Positions 42,714-52,027 are shown, counted from the stretch's first letter. The stretch is DNA of 64,000 bases from ZC4RG29 sp035304385 (GCA_035304385.1 DATGQD010000018.1:1-64000); one strand, 5' to 3'. The notes: generated by a model from the letters alone, not told the origin. Numbers and translations: made by a program.

Positions 42714-43694
42714 ATGAGACAGATTCAATTCAGGGAGGCCCTTCGCGAGGCGATGACCGAAGAAATGAGAAGAGATCCGAACATTTTCCTGATGGGCGAG
42801 GAAGTGGCGGAATATAATGGGGCTTATAAGGTAAGCCAGGGTATGCTGGATGAATTTGGTCCGGAACGTGTCATCGATACACCCATCTCCGAACTCGGTT
42901 TTGCCGGCGTCGGCGTAGGTGCGGCCATGAACGGGGCACGGCCCATCATCGAGTTCATGACCTTCAATTTCTCCCTGGTGGCCATCGACCAGATCATCAA
43001 CGGAGCTTCTAAAATGTACAGCATGTCCGGCGGGCAGTTCAATGTGCCCATCGTATTCAGAGGCCCCACAGGTAATGCCGGTCAGCTGGCTGCACAGCAC
43101 TCTCAAAACTTCGAAAACTGGTTTGCTAATACACCCGGTCTTAAAGTCGTTGTGCCGTCCAATCCATACGACGCCAAGGGCTTGCTCAAGACTTGCATAC
43201 GCGATGACGATCCCGTAATCTTCATGGAATCGGAACTTATGTATGGCGACAAGGGCGAAGTTCCTGAAGAAGAATATCTCATCCCTATTGGCCAGGCTGA
43301 CGTACGCCGCGAGGGCAGCGATGTCACAATTGTATCCTTCGGAAAGATCATGAAGGTAGCCGCTGCAGCAGCAACTGAGCTGGAAAAAGAAGGCATCTCG
43401 GCCGAGCTAATTGATCTGAGGACAGTTCGCCCAATCGACTATCAGGCTGTTGTCAACTCTGTTAAGAAGACAAACCGACTGGTTGTCGTGGAAGAGGCCT
43501 GGCCGCTGGCTTCCATTTCCGCTGAAATCGCCTTTCACATTCAGAAGAACGCGTTCGATTACCTCGACGCACCCGTACACCGGATCACCAACATGGACGT
43601 ACCCCTGCCCTATGCCGGCACGCTCGTCCAGGAAGTGCTGCCGAGCGTAGACAAGGTTGTCCGGGCCGTGAAGGCGGTGCTTTACCGCGACTAA
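42714..43694 (+). CDS. pdhB: Pyruvate dehydrogenase E1 component, beta subunit
   Basis: The beta subunit of the thiamine-diphosphate E1 enzyme, which decarboxylates pyruvate or a branched-chain 2-oxo acid for acetyl-CoA or branched acyl-CoA. The 326-residue protein shows REALREAMTEEMRRDPNIFLMGEE (parts), the ThDP-region GVGAAMNGARPIIEFM, and the C-terminal transketolase domain with SFGKIMKVA, ELIDLRTVRPID and VVVEEAWPL. ATG 42714 is the family start; the ATG at 42630 adds unrelated residues. The gene stands alone: no E1 alpha, E2 or E3 gene is adjacent. The substrate assignment to pyruvate is likely but not proven. Confidence 0.9.
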   Translation: MRQIQFREALREAMTEEMRRDPNIFLMGEEVAEYNGAYKVSQGMLDEFGPERVIDTPISELGFAGVGVGAAMNGARPIIEFMTFNFSLVAIDQIINGASKMYSMSGGQFNVPIVFRGPTGNAGQLAAQHSQNFENWFANTPGLKVVVPSNPYDAKGLLKTCIRDDDPVIFMESELMYGDKGEVPEEEYLIPIGQADVRREGSDVTIVSFGKIMKVAAAAATELEKEGISAELIDLRTVRPIDYQAVVNSVKKTNRLVVVEEAWPLASISAEIAFHIQKNAFDYLDAPVHRITNMDVPLPYAGTLVQEVLPSVDKVVRAVKAVLYRD

Positions 43695-43816
43695 TCCACT
43701 ACCTCCCTGAATTCAGGTAGCCCCGAAAGTTTTTTCAAGGGCTAAATCCCCCGTGCCTTTTTTTTGGGTAGCTTTATTATTACCACACAATATTTCCACC
43801 CAACAACCCAAAAACT

Positions 43817-44515
43817 ATGGTACCGCATGGAGATAAAACCCCCCGCAGGGAATTTATCGGTTCCCTCGCCACCGGTGCTGCCACGCTAGGCATGGCAGCC
43901 ATTGCCGCACCCATCGGACTGCACGCCAGGACCAGCTCCACCCTTGCCGACGGCGATCCGGATGCATGGTTAGACAAGGTGAAAGACAAAAAACACCGCG
44001 TCGTATTCGACGTTACCAAGCCACATGAAATTTTCCCTTTCGCCTGGCCTGTCGTTTTTCTCAACACCCACGAAGCCACCGGTTCCCCTGCAACGGACTG
44101 CGGTATCGTCGTGGTGCTTCGGCACGATGCGATAGGTTACGCGATGAAAGACGAACTCTGGGCAAAGTACAAGCTGGGTCAGATGTTCCACGCTCCTGAC
44201 CCGGTTAAGCAAACGCCCGCCGCTGAGAGAAATCCGTTCTGGAACCCCAAACCAGGCGATTACCAGGTACCCGGCATCGGCGATGTTCCTATCGGTATCA
44301 ACCAACTCATGGATCGCGGCGTTATGTTTTGCGTCTGCGACGTGGCGCTTACCGTATACAGCGCCGCCATTGCCTCCGGCTCCGGCGCAGATGCCGCTGC
44401 CTTAAAAAATGAGTGGGTAGACGGACTCCTGCCCGGCGTCAAAGTTATGCCCTCCGGTGTCTGGGCAGTAGGACGCGCACAGGAGAAGGGATGCTCGTAT
44501 ATTTTTGCAAGCTGA
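43817..44515 (+). CDS. Tat-exported DsrE-like protein
   Basis: A 232-residue protein with a twin-arginine signal (TPRREFIGSLATGAATLG then AAIAAPIGLHA), so it is exported folded, probably to the periplasm. The mature part shows alternating strands and helices like the DsrE sulfur-carrier fold (DCGIVVVLRHDAIGYAM, GVMFCVCDVALTVYSAAIAS, and the ending KVMPSGVWAVGRAQEKGCSYIF). Cys residues in CVCD and GCSY are candidates for sulfur handling. The DsrE link is my reading of the fold pattern, not a firm family match. It converges on a TsdA-like cytochrome gene. Confidence 0.65.
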   Translation: MVPHGDKTPRREFIGSLATGAATLGMAAIAAPIGLHARTSSTLADGDPDAWLDKVKDKKHRVVFDVTKPHEIFPFAWPVVFLNTHEATGSPATDCGIVVVLRHDAIGYAMKDELWAKYKLGQMFHAPDPVKQTPAAERNPFWNPKPGDYQVPGIGDVPIGINQLMDRGVMFCVCDVALTVYSAAIASGSGADAAALKNEWVDGLLPGVKVMPSGVWAVGRAQEKGCSYIFAS

Positions 44516-44519
44516 ATTC

Positions 44520-44588
44520 AGAGGCAGATGTAGAGGCAGGGCCAGATGCACCGCTGCCTCTGCCTCTGCATCTGCATCTGTTCCTGCT
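44520..44588. repeat. GCAGATGCAG-type intergenic repeat, copy 2, folded back on itself
   Basis: Between two convergent genes runs GAGGCAGATGTAGAGGCAGG, then about 14 nt later CTGCCTCTGCCTCTGCATCT and GCATCTGTTCCTGC. The two halves are inverted copies and can pair imperfectly, so the element may end transcription from both sides. Its second half equals the repeat at 32822-32859 in reverse complement with few changes. Confidence 0.75.
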
Positions 44589-45585
44589 ATCTGGCGCTAG
44601 TAGCGACACGTTCCTGCGCCGCAACGATCGGTCCAAACGGGCCATACTTGTGCTGCGCTTCGGAAAATCCATCCGCGTAGGGACCAAACGGATGATCATA
44701 AGGCTTCTTGGAGATATCCGGCCAATCGGCTTCAAACGCTCGTACAGGTCGTGGTCGCGAGTTGACGAACGCAGCAACATCCCACGCCTCCTCGACGGTG
44801 AGTTGCCGCGCCTCCCAGGTAGCACCGAAAGGCATGTTATTGTAGACATAGCCCGCGAAACGGCTCAGTCGGTGAAGGCCTGCCGCCGTAGTATAGCTGT
44901 TGGGGCCCCACAACGGTGGATATAAATAGGTGATGCCATCCGGATTCAATTGGCCGCCACCATCGGCAGCGTGACACAACTGGCACTTCTCGACGTAGAT
45001 CACACGTCCACTTACGGTGTCAGCCGGCCGATCGAGAAAAGGCAACTGCTCCAATCCTACACCCGAAGGTCTTTCGCCTTTCCTGACATCCCTTCCCAGC
45101 CATTTAAAGTAAGCATACATTGCCTGCACCTCCCTACTAAGCGTGTCCAGCACCTCGCCGTTGAGGCTGCGTTGAATGCAGTCGTTAATTCGTTTATAGA
45201 TGTTCTCTACGCTGCCGGAACGATTTCTAAACCGCGGGTACGTGCTATATACACCACTGTAATTATTCCCCCAGGGCTTCGTGCCGGCCTCCAGGTGGCA
45301 GTTCTGACAATTCATACCGTTGGATATCTGGAGCACCGATCCCGATGGTCCGAGATAACGCGCCGTGTTGGCAATCAACTCCCGCCCGTATGCGATGAGC
45401 TTGCCGGAATCCGTGGCAACATCGATTTCTTCCACACTCGGTGCGGTCCACACCGTGGCCTGTACCGGGCGCATGGGACGATCAGCTGGCGAAGACTCCG
45501 GAAAATTGTCAGGGGTAAGAAAGTATACGGCCGCCAGAACCGCAGTGACGCACATTCCGGAAATAATGTACCGTCTGGTGTTCAC
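44587..45585 (-). CDS. Diheme c-type cytochrome, thiosulfate dehydrogenase (TsdA)-like
   Basis: A 332-residue periplasmic cytochrome with N-terminal anchor or signal (YIISGMCVTAVLAAVYFL). It has two heme sites, CQNCH (in NGMNCQNCHLEAGTKPWG) and CQLCH. As in TsdA, the segment RINDCIQRSLNG carries a Cys at the place of the unusual heme-1 axial Cys, and YNNMPFGA carries a Met suited to heme 2; the SoxA-like EAWDVAAFVNSRPRP also matches. TsdA joins two thiosulfates into tetrathionate. Reaction direction cannot be told. The start codon is GTG. It is third in a same-strand run after fahA and a flavin reductase. Confidence 0.8.
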   Translation of the reverse strand: MNTRRYIISGMCVTAVLAAVYFLTPDNFPESSPADRPMRPVQATVWTAPSVEEIDVATDSGKLIAYGRELIANTARYLGPSGSVLQISNGMNCQNCHLEAGTKPWGNNYSGVYSTYPRFRNRSGSVENIYKRINDCIQRSLNGEVLDTLSREVQAMYAYFKWLGRDVRKGERPSGVGLEQLPFLDRPADTVSGRVIYVEKCQLCHAADGGGQLNPDGITYLYPPLWGPNSYTTAAGLHRLSRFAGYVYNNMPFGATWEARQLTVEEAWDVAAFVNSRPRPVRAFEADWPDISKKPYDHPFGPYADGFSEAQHKYGPFGPIVAAQERVATSAR

Positions 45586-45636
45586 AACATTAAGGGGGTT
45601 ATGGGCAGTTCTTCCTCTCTTACGGCATTTGTGCCG

Positions 45637-46488
45637 TCAGCGTTGCGCTGAGAGCAAAACTTTCCAGGCACCCTCAACATCATCCTGCTGCAAAAGCGCC
45701 TGCGCACGCCTGTGACGCGCCATCTGATCGCCTGAAAAAACTTCAGTAAAATCCGGATCGGGAATGCGTTCTACGTTCGCGAGTTTGGCAAGATCGTTCC
45801 CTGTAAGAACCGGACTTGTCCTGATTTCCGGAGGAAGGCCATCTACGCCAATACCCAGTGTACGCAGCGGACGCGGTACGACGAACAACGACTCAGGCGT
45901 GACACGGCAATACCAGTTGTCGCCCAACCGCGCCACGGCGTCGAGTTTATGCGGATCAATCATCCGCCGGTCGTCGAGCACCGCTTCGTTGACGTGCATG
46001 AGCAATACGCGACAGACGACAAGATTACCCGCACCGCCGGTCTCGCCCAGCGAGATAACTTTCTCAACCTGGCATTCAAATGCAACCGGCGACTCCCCCA
46101 CCCGAGGTGGCGCAATGCGTACTGAAGGAACCGGTGTGAGGCCCGACTTTACAAATTCATCGACACCCTTGGGATATTCGGTACTCGAAAGTGACGCTTG
46201 CTGTACAATAGAATAGTTCACCACGTTGATCACTACCTCCGGAACCTCGTTAAGATTCTCGAATGTGTGCTTGGTGGAGTTGTCGCGCGCACGCCGGGAT
46301 GGCGAAAACACGAGTATCGGCGGATTCGTGCTGAACATATTAAAGAAACTGAACGGACTCAGGTTGACCTGACCGTCGCGGTCAATCGTACTCGCAAAAG
46401 CGATAGGCCGGGGCACGACTGCCGATTGCAGGTATCGCTGAAACTCGATGACGGGGTACTCGTCAGGGCTTATTGTCAACATGCTCAT
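45637..46488 (-). CDS. Flavin reductase-like FMN-binding protein
   Basis: A 283-residue cytosolic protein of the flavin reductase/FMN-binding split-barrel family, of the kind seen as FMN oxidoreductase partners or nitrilotriacetate monooxygenase component B homologs. It shows RPIAFASTIDRDGQVNLSPFSFF (in parts), FNMFSTNPPILVFSPS, the DNSTKHTFENL segment, and EFVKSGLTPVPS. The C-terminal 70 residues are outside the core. It starts 13 nt after the fahA stop, so it is probably cotranscribed with tyrosine degradation genes, though its substrate is unknown. Confidence 0.85.
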   Translation of the reverse strand: MSMLTISPDEYPVIEFQRYLQSAVVPRPIAFASTIDRDGQVNLSPFSFFNMFSTNPPILVFSPSRRARDNSTKHTFENLNEVPEVVINVVNYSIVQQASLSSTEYPKGVDEFVKSGLTPVPSVRIAPPRVGESPVAFECQVEKVISLGETGGAGNLVVCRVLLMHVNEAVLDDRRMIDPHKLDAVARLGDNWYCRVTPESLFVVPRPLRTLGIGVDGLPPEIRTSPVLTGNDLAKLANVERIPDPDFTEVFSGDQMARHRRAQALLQQDDVEGAWKVLLSAQR

Positions 46489-46501
46489 AGCCTAAGAGGG
46501 T

Positions 46502-47782
46502 TTATAGTATTGCCGGTTGAATCCTTCCTTTACACTCACCAAATCCGATCCGTATGCCGTCACGCGCAGCGTATCCACGAATGGAGATGGTATCTCCGTT
46601 TTCAATGAACGCGCGCGTGCTGTTGTCCGGCAGCTTCAGGGGGCGTTTGCCATTCCAGGTCAACTCGAGCATTGAGCCGAAGCTTTCCGGGTCAGGTCCA
46701 CTGATGGTGCCGGATGCCAGCAGGTCCCCCACCTCAAGGTTACACCCATTGACCGTATGGTGTGCCACCTGCTGCCTCAGGTTCCAATAGAGATACCGTG
46801 AATTTGAGCGACAGATCACTAACTCATCTGCACCGTCAGGTTGAAGCGCCACATCCAGTGTAATGTCAAAGTTGCACTCCCCCGCGGTTTGAAGATAGGG
46901 TAAGACCGGAGGTTCCTGCGCCGGGCCCGATACACGAAACGGTTCCAGTGCGTCAAGCGTCACGATCCAGGGCGATATGGTACTCGCAAAATTCTTTCCG
47001 AGGAAAGGTCCCAGCGGTACATATTCCCATTGCTGGATGTCGCGTGCCGACCAATCGTTAAACAACAACAGACCGGCTATGCATTCTTCCGCCTTTTCCA
47101 CAGGCACGGGCTGACCCTGCGTGCTGTTTCCGCAGATGACAGCGGCCACTTCAAGTTCGAAGTCGAGCTTCTCCGATGCCCCGAAATGCGGTGCACTATC
47201 CCTGGGCCCCTTAAGTTGACCACGAGGTCGAACCACAGGCGTTCCGGAGACCACAATAGAGGACGCCCTCCCGTGATAGGCTACGGGCATATGGCGCCAA
47301 TTGGGCAACAGGGGGTTGTCCGGATCGCGAAAAAGGGATCCTACATTACTGGCATGCTCAAGGCTGCTGTAAAAGTCAGTGTAGTTAGGCACTTTCACAG
47401 GCAGCAACATCTGCACCTCCTTCATCGGGATAAGCCCTATTTCGCAGGCAGGGGCATTGTCGCGAAGTTCGTCGTTGCCGGTGCGCAAGAGGACGGATAT
47501 ACGTTCACGGACCTCGCGGATCTTACGACGGCCGAGCGCAAGAAAAGGATTGAGCGTGGGCTGATTGAAGATCCCCTGGGGAAGGCCGAGGCCGTCCAGG
47601 AAACCGTTCTCCTGCATACAGACCAGGTCCAGCACGTGATCGCCAATGGCCACGCAGGCAACGGGCGTAAGGTATCGGGTTCTGAATATCCCGAAGGGGA
47701 GATTTTGTATCGGAAAGTCGGAACCGGGCGGAACGGTTACCCACGATGTAAGTCGGGGATCATTGGGATGTGGCGTCTGCAT
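46502..47782 (-). CDS. fahA: Fumarylacetoacetase
   Basis: This enzyme cuts fumarylacetoacetate to fumarate and acetoacetate, the last step of tyrosine and phenylalanine breakdown. The 426-residue protein has the family length: an N-terminal SH3-like part (NLPFGIFRT) and the C-terminal beta-roll with MPVAYHGRASSIVVSG, GQLKGP, FGASEKLDFELEVA, LFNDWSARDIQQWEYVPLGPF (in parts) and NFASTISPWIV. ATG 47782 is favoured; the predicted -7 element TAATTTTG at 47798-47791 would leave almost no leader. Other tyrosine genes (hpd, hmgA) are not in the window. Confidence 0.93.
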   Translation of the reverse strand: MQTPHPNDPRLTSWVTVPPGSDFPIQNLPFGIFRTRYLTPVACVAIGDHVLDLVCMQENGFLDGLGLPQGIFNQPTLNPFLALGRRKIREVRERISVLLRTGNDELRDNAPACEIGLIPMKEVQMLLPVKVPNYTDFYSSLEHASNVGSLFRDPDNPLLPNWRHMPVAYHGRASSIVVSGTPVVRPRGQLKGPRDSAPHFGASEKLDFELEVAAVICGNSTQGQPVPVEKAEECIAGLLLFNDWSARDIQQWEYVPLGPFLGKNFASTISPWIVTLDALEPFRVSGPAQEPPVLPYLQTAGECNFDITLDVALQPDGADELVICRSNSRYLYWNLRQQVAHHTVNGCNLEVGDLLASGTISGPDPESFGSMLELTWNGKRPLKLPDNSTRAFIENGDTISIRGYAARDGIRIGFGECKGRIQPAIL

Positions 47783-47790
47783 GAATAAAT

Positions 47791-47798
47791 CAAAATTA
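47791..47798 (-). promoter_or_regulatory. Predicted -7 element of fahA
   Basis: Minus-strand TAATTTTG matches TAnnTTTG and ends 8 nt before ATG 47782, implying a very short or absent leader. No clear -33 element. Confidence 0.45.
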
Positions 47799-47851
47799 AC
47801 CGAATATTCTTTTGTCGAAAAACCGTCGTGTTTGGAACTTTGCCACATACG

Positions 47852-49228
47852 ATGAATGCCCAAGGATGGCCCTCCGAGTTCGAGTCCGGGATGGCAGGTC
47901 TGTTAGGCAGCGAATGGAGCGCACTTCGTCAGAGTCTGTCGGAGCCCCCGCCTACCAGCATCCGGATCAACCCCGCCAAGCCCAGCGGTGCGCACCCAGG
48001 TGTGCCTGTACCCTGGACACAATACGGCACGTACCTCCCCGTCCGCCCTGTCTTCACCCTCGACCCACGCTTTCATGCAGGCGCATATTACGTACAAGAG
48101 GCAAGTTCCATGTTTCTCGAACAGGTGATACGTAAGCACGTAGATGTTTCCAGGCCGCTGAATGTCCTTGATCTTTGTGCCGCGCCCGGCGGAAAATCCA
48201 CGCACCTCTTATCTCTTATTTCACCGGAGAGCCTTCTGGTCGCCAACGAGACAATACGGTCGCGCATACCGGTACTTGTCGAAAACCTGGAACGCTGGGG
48301 TCATTGCAACGTAGTGGTGTGCAATAACGACCCTGAAGACTTTGATCGTCTGAAGGGATTCTTCGACGTCATCGTAGTAGACGCTCCGTGCTCTGGCGAG
48401 GGGTTGTTCCGAAAAAATCCCGCAGCAGCGACACAATGGTCGTCGCGGGCCATAGAACGATGCGCGGCGCGGCAACGCCGTATACTATCCGACGTTTGGC
48501 CCGCACTGAAGGAAGGCGGCGTTATGATCTATTCAACCTGTACATACAACCAGCTGGAAAATGAAGAGAACCTCTCATGGTTTGCCGAAAACCACGGTGT
48601 CGAATTTCTTTCCATCCCGACCCCCGATGCGTGGGGTGTTACCCCGACAAACGAAGGCAACGTGGTGGGCTACCGGTTCTTCCCGCATAAAGTGCGTGGA
48701 GAAGGACTGTTTGTAGCTGCCCTGCGCAAGACCGAAGAGGCGCTCGTTGGGAGCAAAGCAAAAGCCAAGTCCATGCTGGCCAACCCTCCGTCGGATGCCG
48801 TGAAGCGCCTGGCGCCATGGATTCAGAACGCCGAAAACATGTACTACTTCATCCACGACAACACGCTGCATTTTCTTCCCGCCCAAAAGAATAGCGAAGT
48901 ATCCTGGATCGTCCAAAACCTTACGATTATGTCGGCCGGTACGGCAGCCGCTACCGTAAGACACGGCAAACTGGTGCCCCGTCACGGTCTGGCCCTCTCC
49001 GTATGGCTTGAAAGAAGCCAGACCTGCACACTGCCGGTGGATGGGGCGGAGGCCATCGCCTATCTTCGGAAGGAACCACTGCGCACATCCTCCGACAAAA
49101 CCGGATACGCCGTGGTCACCTTCAATGATTTACCCCTCGGCTGGGTGAATGTGCTCGGCAACCGGATCAACAACCTCTTTCCCTCCAACCGGAGGATCCG
49201 GATGGCTGCTCCTGCGGTGGACGGCTGA
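47852..49228 (+). CDS. rRNA (cytosine-C5)-methyltransferase, RsmB/RsmF family
   Basis: A 458-residue SAM-dependent m5C methyltransferase of the NOL1/NOP2/Sun family. It shows the N-terminal TSIRINPAKP, the product region YVQEASSM, the SAM loop LDLCAAPGGKSTHLL, the catalytic-loop VVDAPCSGEGLFRK (motif IV) and STCTYNQLENEENL (motif VI) with the nucleophilic Cys. The C-terminal 150 residues include a PUA-like part (LPLGWVNVLGNRINNLFPS), as in RsmF of E. coli. It is divergent from fahA; valS follows 76 nt after the stop. ATG 47852 is preferred over GTG 47828. Confidence 0.92.
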   Translation: MNAQGWPSEFESGMAGLLGSEWSALRQSLSEPPPTSIRINPAKPSGAHPGVPVPWTQYGTYLPVRPVFTLDPRFHAGAYYVQEASSMFLEQVIRKHVDVSRPLNVLDLCAAPGGKSTHLLSLISPESLLVANETIRSRIPVLVENLERWGHCNVVVCNNDPEDFDRLKGFFDVIVVDAPCSGEGLFRKNPAAATQWSSRAIERCAARQRRILSDVWPALKEGGVMIYSTCTYNQLENEENLSWFAENHGVEFLSIPTPDAWGVTPTNEGNVVGYRFFPHKVRGEGLFVAALRKTEEALVGSKAKAKSMLANPPSDAVKRLAPWIQNAENMYYFIHDNTLHFLPAQKNSEVSWIVQNLTIMSAGTAAATVRHGKLVPRHGLALSVWLERSQTCTLPVDGAEAIAYLRKEPLRTSSDKTGYAVVTFNDLPLGWVNVLGNRINNLFPSNRRIRMAAPAVDG

Positions 49229-49252
49229 TCTGGGGAATCCCTTCGATTTGCT

Positions 49253-49260
49253 TATTTTTG
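49253..49260 (+). promoter_or_regulatory. Predicted -7 element of valS
   Basis: TATTTTTG matches TAnnTTTG 44 nt before ATG 49305. A clear -33 TTG at proper distance is not seen. Confidence 0.45.
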
Positions 49261-49304
49261 CGACCCGGTCGCATGTCGCGGCCATTTACCAAGCGATACG
49301 CCGT

Positions 49305-51989
49305 ATGCTTTCAGCTAAGTACGATCCTGCACGTGTAGAAGACAAATGGTACACCTACTGGATGGAACGCGGGTTCTTCCATTCAAAACCCAACCCCGAT
49401 AAGGAGCCATACTGTATCGTGATCCCTCCGCCCAACGTTACCGGCGTACTCCATATGGGACACATGCTGAACAACACCATTCAGGATGTCCTTGTCCGCA
49501 AGGCACGGATGGAAGGTAAGGAGGCATGCTGGGTACCGGGTACCGATCACGCCTCGATTGCCACCGAAGCGCGTGTGGTCGCAATGCTGCGTGAAAAAGG
49601 CATCAAAAAGTCATCACTCACGCGCGAAGAATTTCTAAAGTATGCGTGGGAATGGAAAGAAAAGTACGGCGGGATAATTCTTGAACAGCTAAAGAAGCTG
49701 GGTGCTTCGTGCGACTGGCAGCGTACCACGTTCACCATGGACGACGATTACTATGCCGCCGTCATCGATGTATTCATTGACCTCTACCGGAAAGGCTACA
49801 TATATCGCGGTATGCGGATGATCAATTGGGATCCGGTCGGGCGCACCGCCCTGTCGGATGACGAAGTCACCCACCGCGAAGTACAATCCAAACTCTACTA
49901 CATTAAGTATCCACTGGAGGGCAGCGATAAAGAGTTTGTCACCATCGCGACGGTACGACCGGAAACCATTATGGCCGATACGGCTGTCTGCATCAACCCC
50001 AAAGACGAACGGTTCCGGCATCTCAAGGGGCGCCACGTACGCGTGCCCCTCATCGATCGCCTCATCCCGGTGATCGAAGACGAGTACGTGTCCATGGACT
50101 TCGGTACCGGGTGTCTCAAAGTAACGCCGGCCCACGATACCAACGACTACGAGTTGGGCTTGAAGCACAAGCTTGAGGTTATCGACATCCTCAACGAAGA
50201 TGCAACGTTGAACGAAAAGGCTCAGGTACTGGTAGGAGAAGACCGCTTCGAGGCGAGAAAGAAAATTGCCCGGATGCTGGAAGAAAAAGGATTCCTGGCC
50301 AAAGTGGAAGACTACACGAGCAATGTGGGTTTTTCAGAAAGAACCGACGCCGTGATCGAACCCCGGCTGTCGCTGCAATGGTTCGTCAGGATGAAAGAAC
50401 TCACGCAACCTGCGCTCGAAAATGTGATGAACGATACCATACGGTTGATACCCCCCAAGTTTAAGAACACGTACAGTCACTGGATGGAAAACGTGCGCGA
50501 CTGGTGTATCTCCCGTCAACTGTGGTGGGGTCATCGCATTCCCGCATGGTATGACAAGAATGGCAAGTATGTGGTAGCCCGTACCGAAGAGGAGGCTATT
50601 AAGGAATACCGGCACAATTGGCCCGACGAAACTTCCGCAGAGCTTACCCAGGACCCAGACGTTCTGGATACCTGGTTCTCCAGCTGGCTTTGGCCTATCG
50701 CTGTGTTTGACACATCGGTGTTCCGCGATCCTCATAATAAGGGAAATCAGGACCTCAACTATTACTACCCCACGAACGACCTTGTCACTGCGCCGGAAAT
50801 TCTCTTCTTCTGGGTGGCGCGGATGATCATCGCCGGATATGAATACCGGGGTGAACAGCCGTTCCGGAATGTATACCTCACGGGGATAGTACGCGACAAC
50901 CTGGGACGCAAAATGTCCAAGTCGCTCGGCAACTCTCCCGACGCATTGGAACTCATCGCCCGCTATGGCGCCGACGCAGTACGCACGGGTATGCTCTTCA
51001 GCTCACCCGCCGGCAACGACCTTCTTTACGATGAGAAGCTCGTAGAACAAGGGCGCAACTTCGCCAACAAGATCTGGAACGCGTTCCGGCTCGTGAAAGG
51101 ATGGCAAGTGGCCGACATAGAAACACCGGATACCAATGTCGTAGCTACCGAGTGGTTTGAAGCCAGGCTGCATACCGCCCTAACCACTCTTGAAGATCAC
51201 TTTGGCAAGTTCAGGATGTCTGACGCCCTGATGACCTTGTACAAACTGATCTGGGAAGACTTCTGTTCCTGGTACCTCGAAATGATCAAGCCCGAGTACG
51301 GGAAGCCGATAGACGCTTCGACACATGCTCGTGCTGTAGCGTTCTTTGAGCACGTGTTAAAGGCGCTGCATCCCTTCATGCCGTTTATCACCGAGGAGTT
51401 GTGGCAGGAACTTAGCGATCGTGAACCGGGAGCAAGTATTATGGTCGCCAAATGGCCGGAGGCAGGTGTAGCCCGGTTCGACTACTGTGCCAGGCGCGAA
51501 TCGGAAACCCTGGGACGCGCGCTGGAAGCAGAACGCGATGCGCTGATAGAAAAAATTCTGGAAGGCGTTTCCTTTATAAGGAAGGTACGTCAGCAGACCG
51601 GTGCGCGACATGCCGACGTGTCGACGGTCTATGTGGAAGGCGACGCTGCTGCGAAGGCGGTAGCGGGTATATGGAAGGGTGTTATCGGAAAGCTTGCCAA
51701 TGCGCAACTTCACTTTTCGGACGTGCCAGACGCAGCCTATGACACGCACCACGGCGGCGCCATCACATGGCATGTACAAAGGTCGGCGCAGGACAAAGAA
51801 GCGCAGGTTGCCCAACTGCAAAAGGATCTGGCCTACTTGCGCGGGTTTCTTGCATCTGTTGAAAAGAAATTGTCGAATGAGCGGTTCGTGAACAACGCCC
51901 CACCACAGGTAGTGGAAAATGAACGCAAGAAGAAAGCCGACGCAGAGCAAAAGATCCAGGCGCTTGAGGAGTCGCTCGCAAAACTCTAG
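49305..51989 (+). CDS. valS: Valyl-tRNA synthetase
   Basis: ValRS charges tRNA-Val and edits misloaded Thr. The 894-residue class I synthetase shows HMGH at 50-53 (in NVTGVLHMGHMLNN), the editing domain (TVRPETIMADTAVCI, DYELG), and the KMSKS motif in GRKMSKSLGNSPD, then the anticodon-binding domain and a C-terminal coiled coil (KDLAYLRGFLASVEKKLSNERFV in parts) that binds tRNA. ATG 49305 is the family start; an in-frame extension to 49149 overlaps the previous gene and is not conserved. It converges with ald across a palindromic repeat. Confidence 0.96.
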   Translation: MLSAKYDPARVEDKWYTYWMERGFFHSKPNPDKEPYCIVIPPPNVTGVLHMGHMLNNTIQDVLVRKARMEGKEACWVPGTDHASIATEARVVAMLREKGIKKSSLTREEFLKYAWEWKEKYGGIILEQLKKLGASCDWQRTTFTMDDDYYAAVIDVFIDLYRKGYIYRGMRMINWDPVGRTALSDDEVTHREVQSKLYYIKYPLEGSDKEFVTIATVRPETIMADTAVCINPKDERFRHLKGRHVRVPLIDRLIPVIEDEYVSMDFGTGCLKVTPAHDTNDYELGLKHKLEVIDILNEDATLNEKAQVLVGEDRFEARKKIARMLEEKGFLAKVEDYTSNVGFSERTDAVIEPRLSLQWFVRMKELTQPALENVMNDTIRLIPPKFKNTYSHWMENVRDWCISRQLWWGHRIPAWYDKNGKYVVARTEEEAIKEYRHNWPDETSAELTQDPDVLDTWFSSWLWPIAVFDTSVFRDPHNKGNQDLNYYYPTNDLVTAPEILFFWVARMIIAGYEYRGEQPFRNVYLTGIVRDNLGRKMSKSLGNSPDALELIARYGADAVRTGMLFSSPAGNDLLYDEKLVEQGRNFANKIWNAFRLVKGWQVADIETPDTNVVATEWFEARLHTALTTLEDHFGKFRMSDALMTLYKLIWEDFCSWYLEMIKPEYGKPIDASTHARAVAFFEHVLKALHPFMPFITEELWQELSDREPGASIMVAKWPEAGVARFDYCARRESETLGRALEAERDALIEKILEGVSFIRKVRQQTGARHADVSTVYVEGDAAAKAVAGIWKGVIGKLANAQLHFSDVPDAAYDTHHGGAITWHVQRSAQDKEAQVAQLQKDLAYLRGFLASVEKKLSNERFVNNAPPQVVENERKKKADAEQKIQALEESLAKL

Positions 51990-51999
51990 GGATTGCCAT

Positions 52000-52027
52000 G
52001 TAGAGACGCACAGCCGTGCGTCTCTAC
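52000..52027. repeat. REP-like palindrome, copy 1 (after valS)
   Basis: Perfect 12-bp arms GTAGAGACGCAC (52000-52011) and its complement (52016-52027) around AGCC. A related palindrome lies at 61331-61355. It sits 10 nt after the valS stop, between convergent genes; no T tract follows. Confidence 0.85.

Noticed and set aside
52000..52027. The palindrome after valS as a simple terminator
   Set aside because: Neither strand has a T tract after the stem; it fits better as a dispersed REP-like element.
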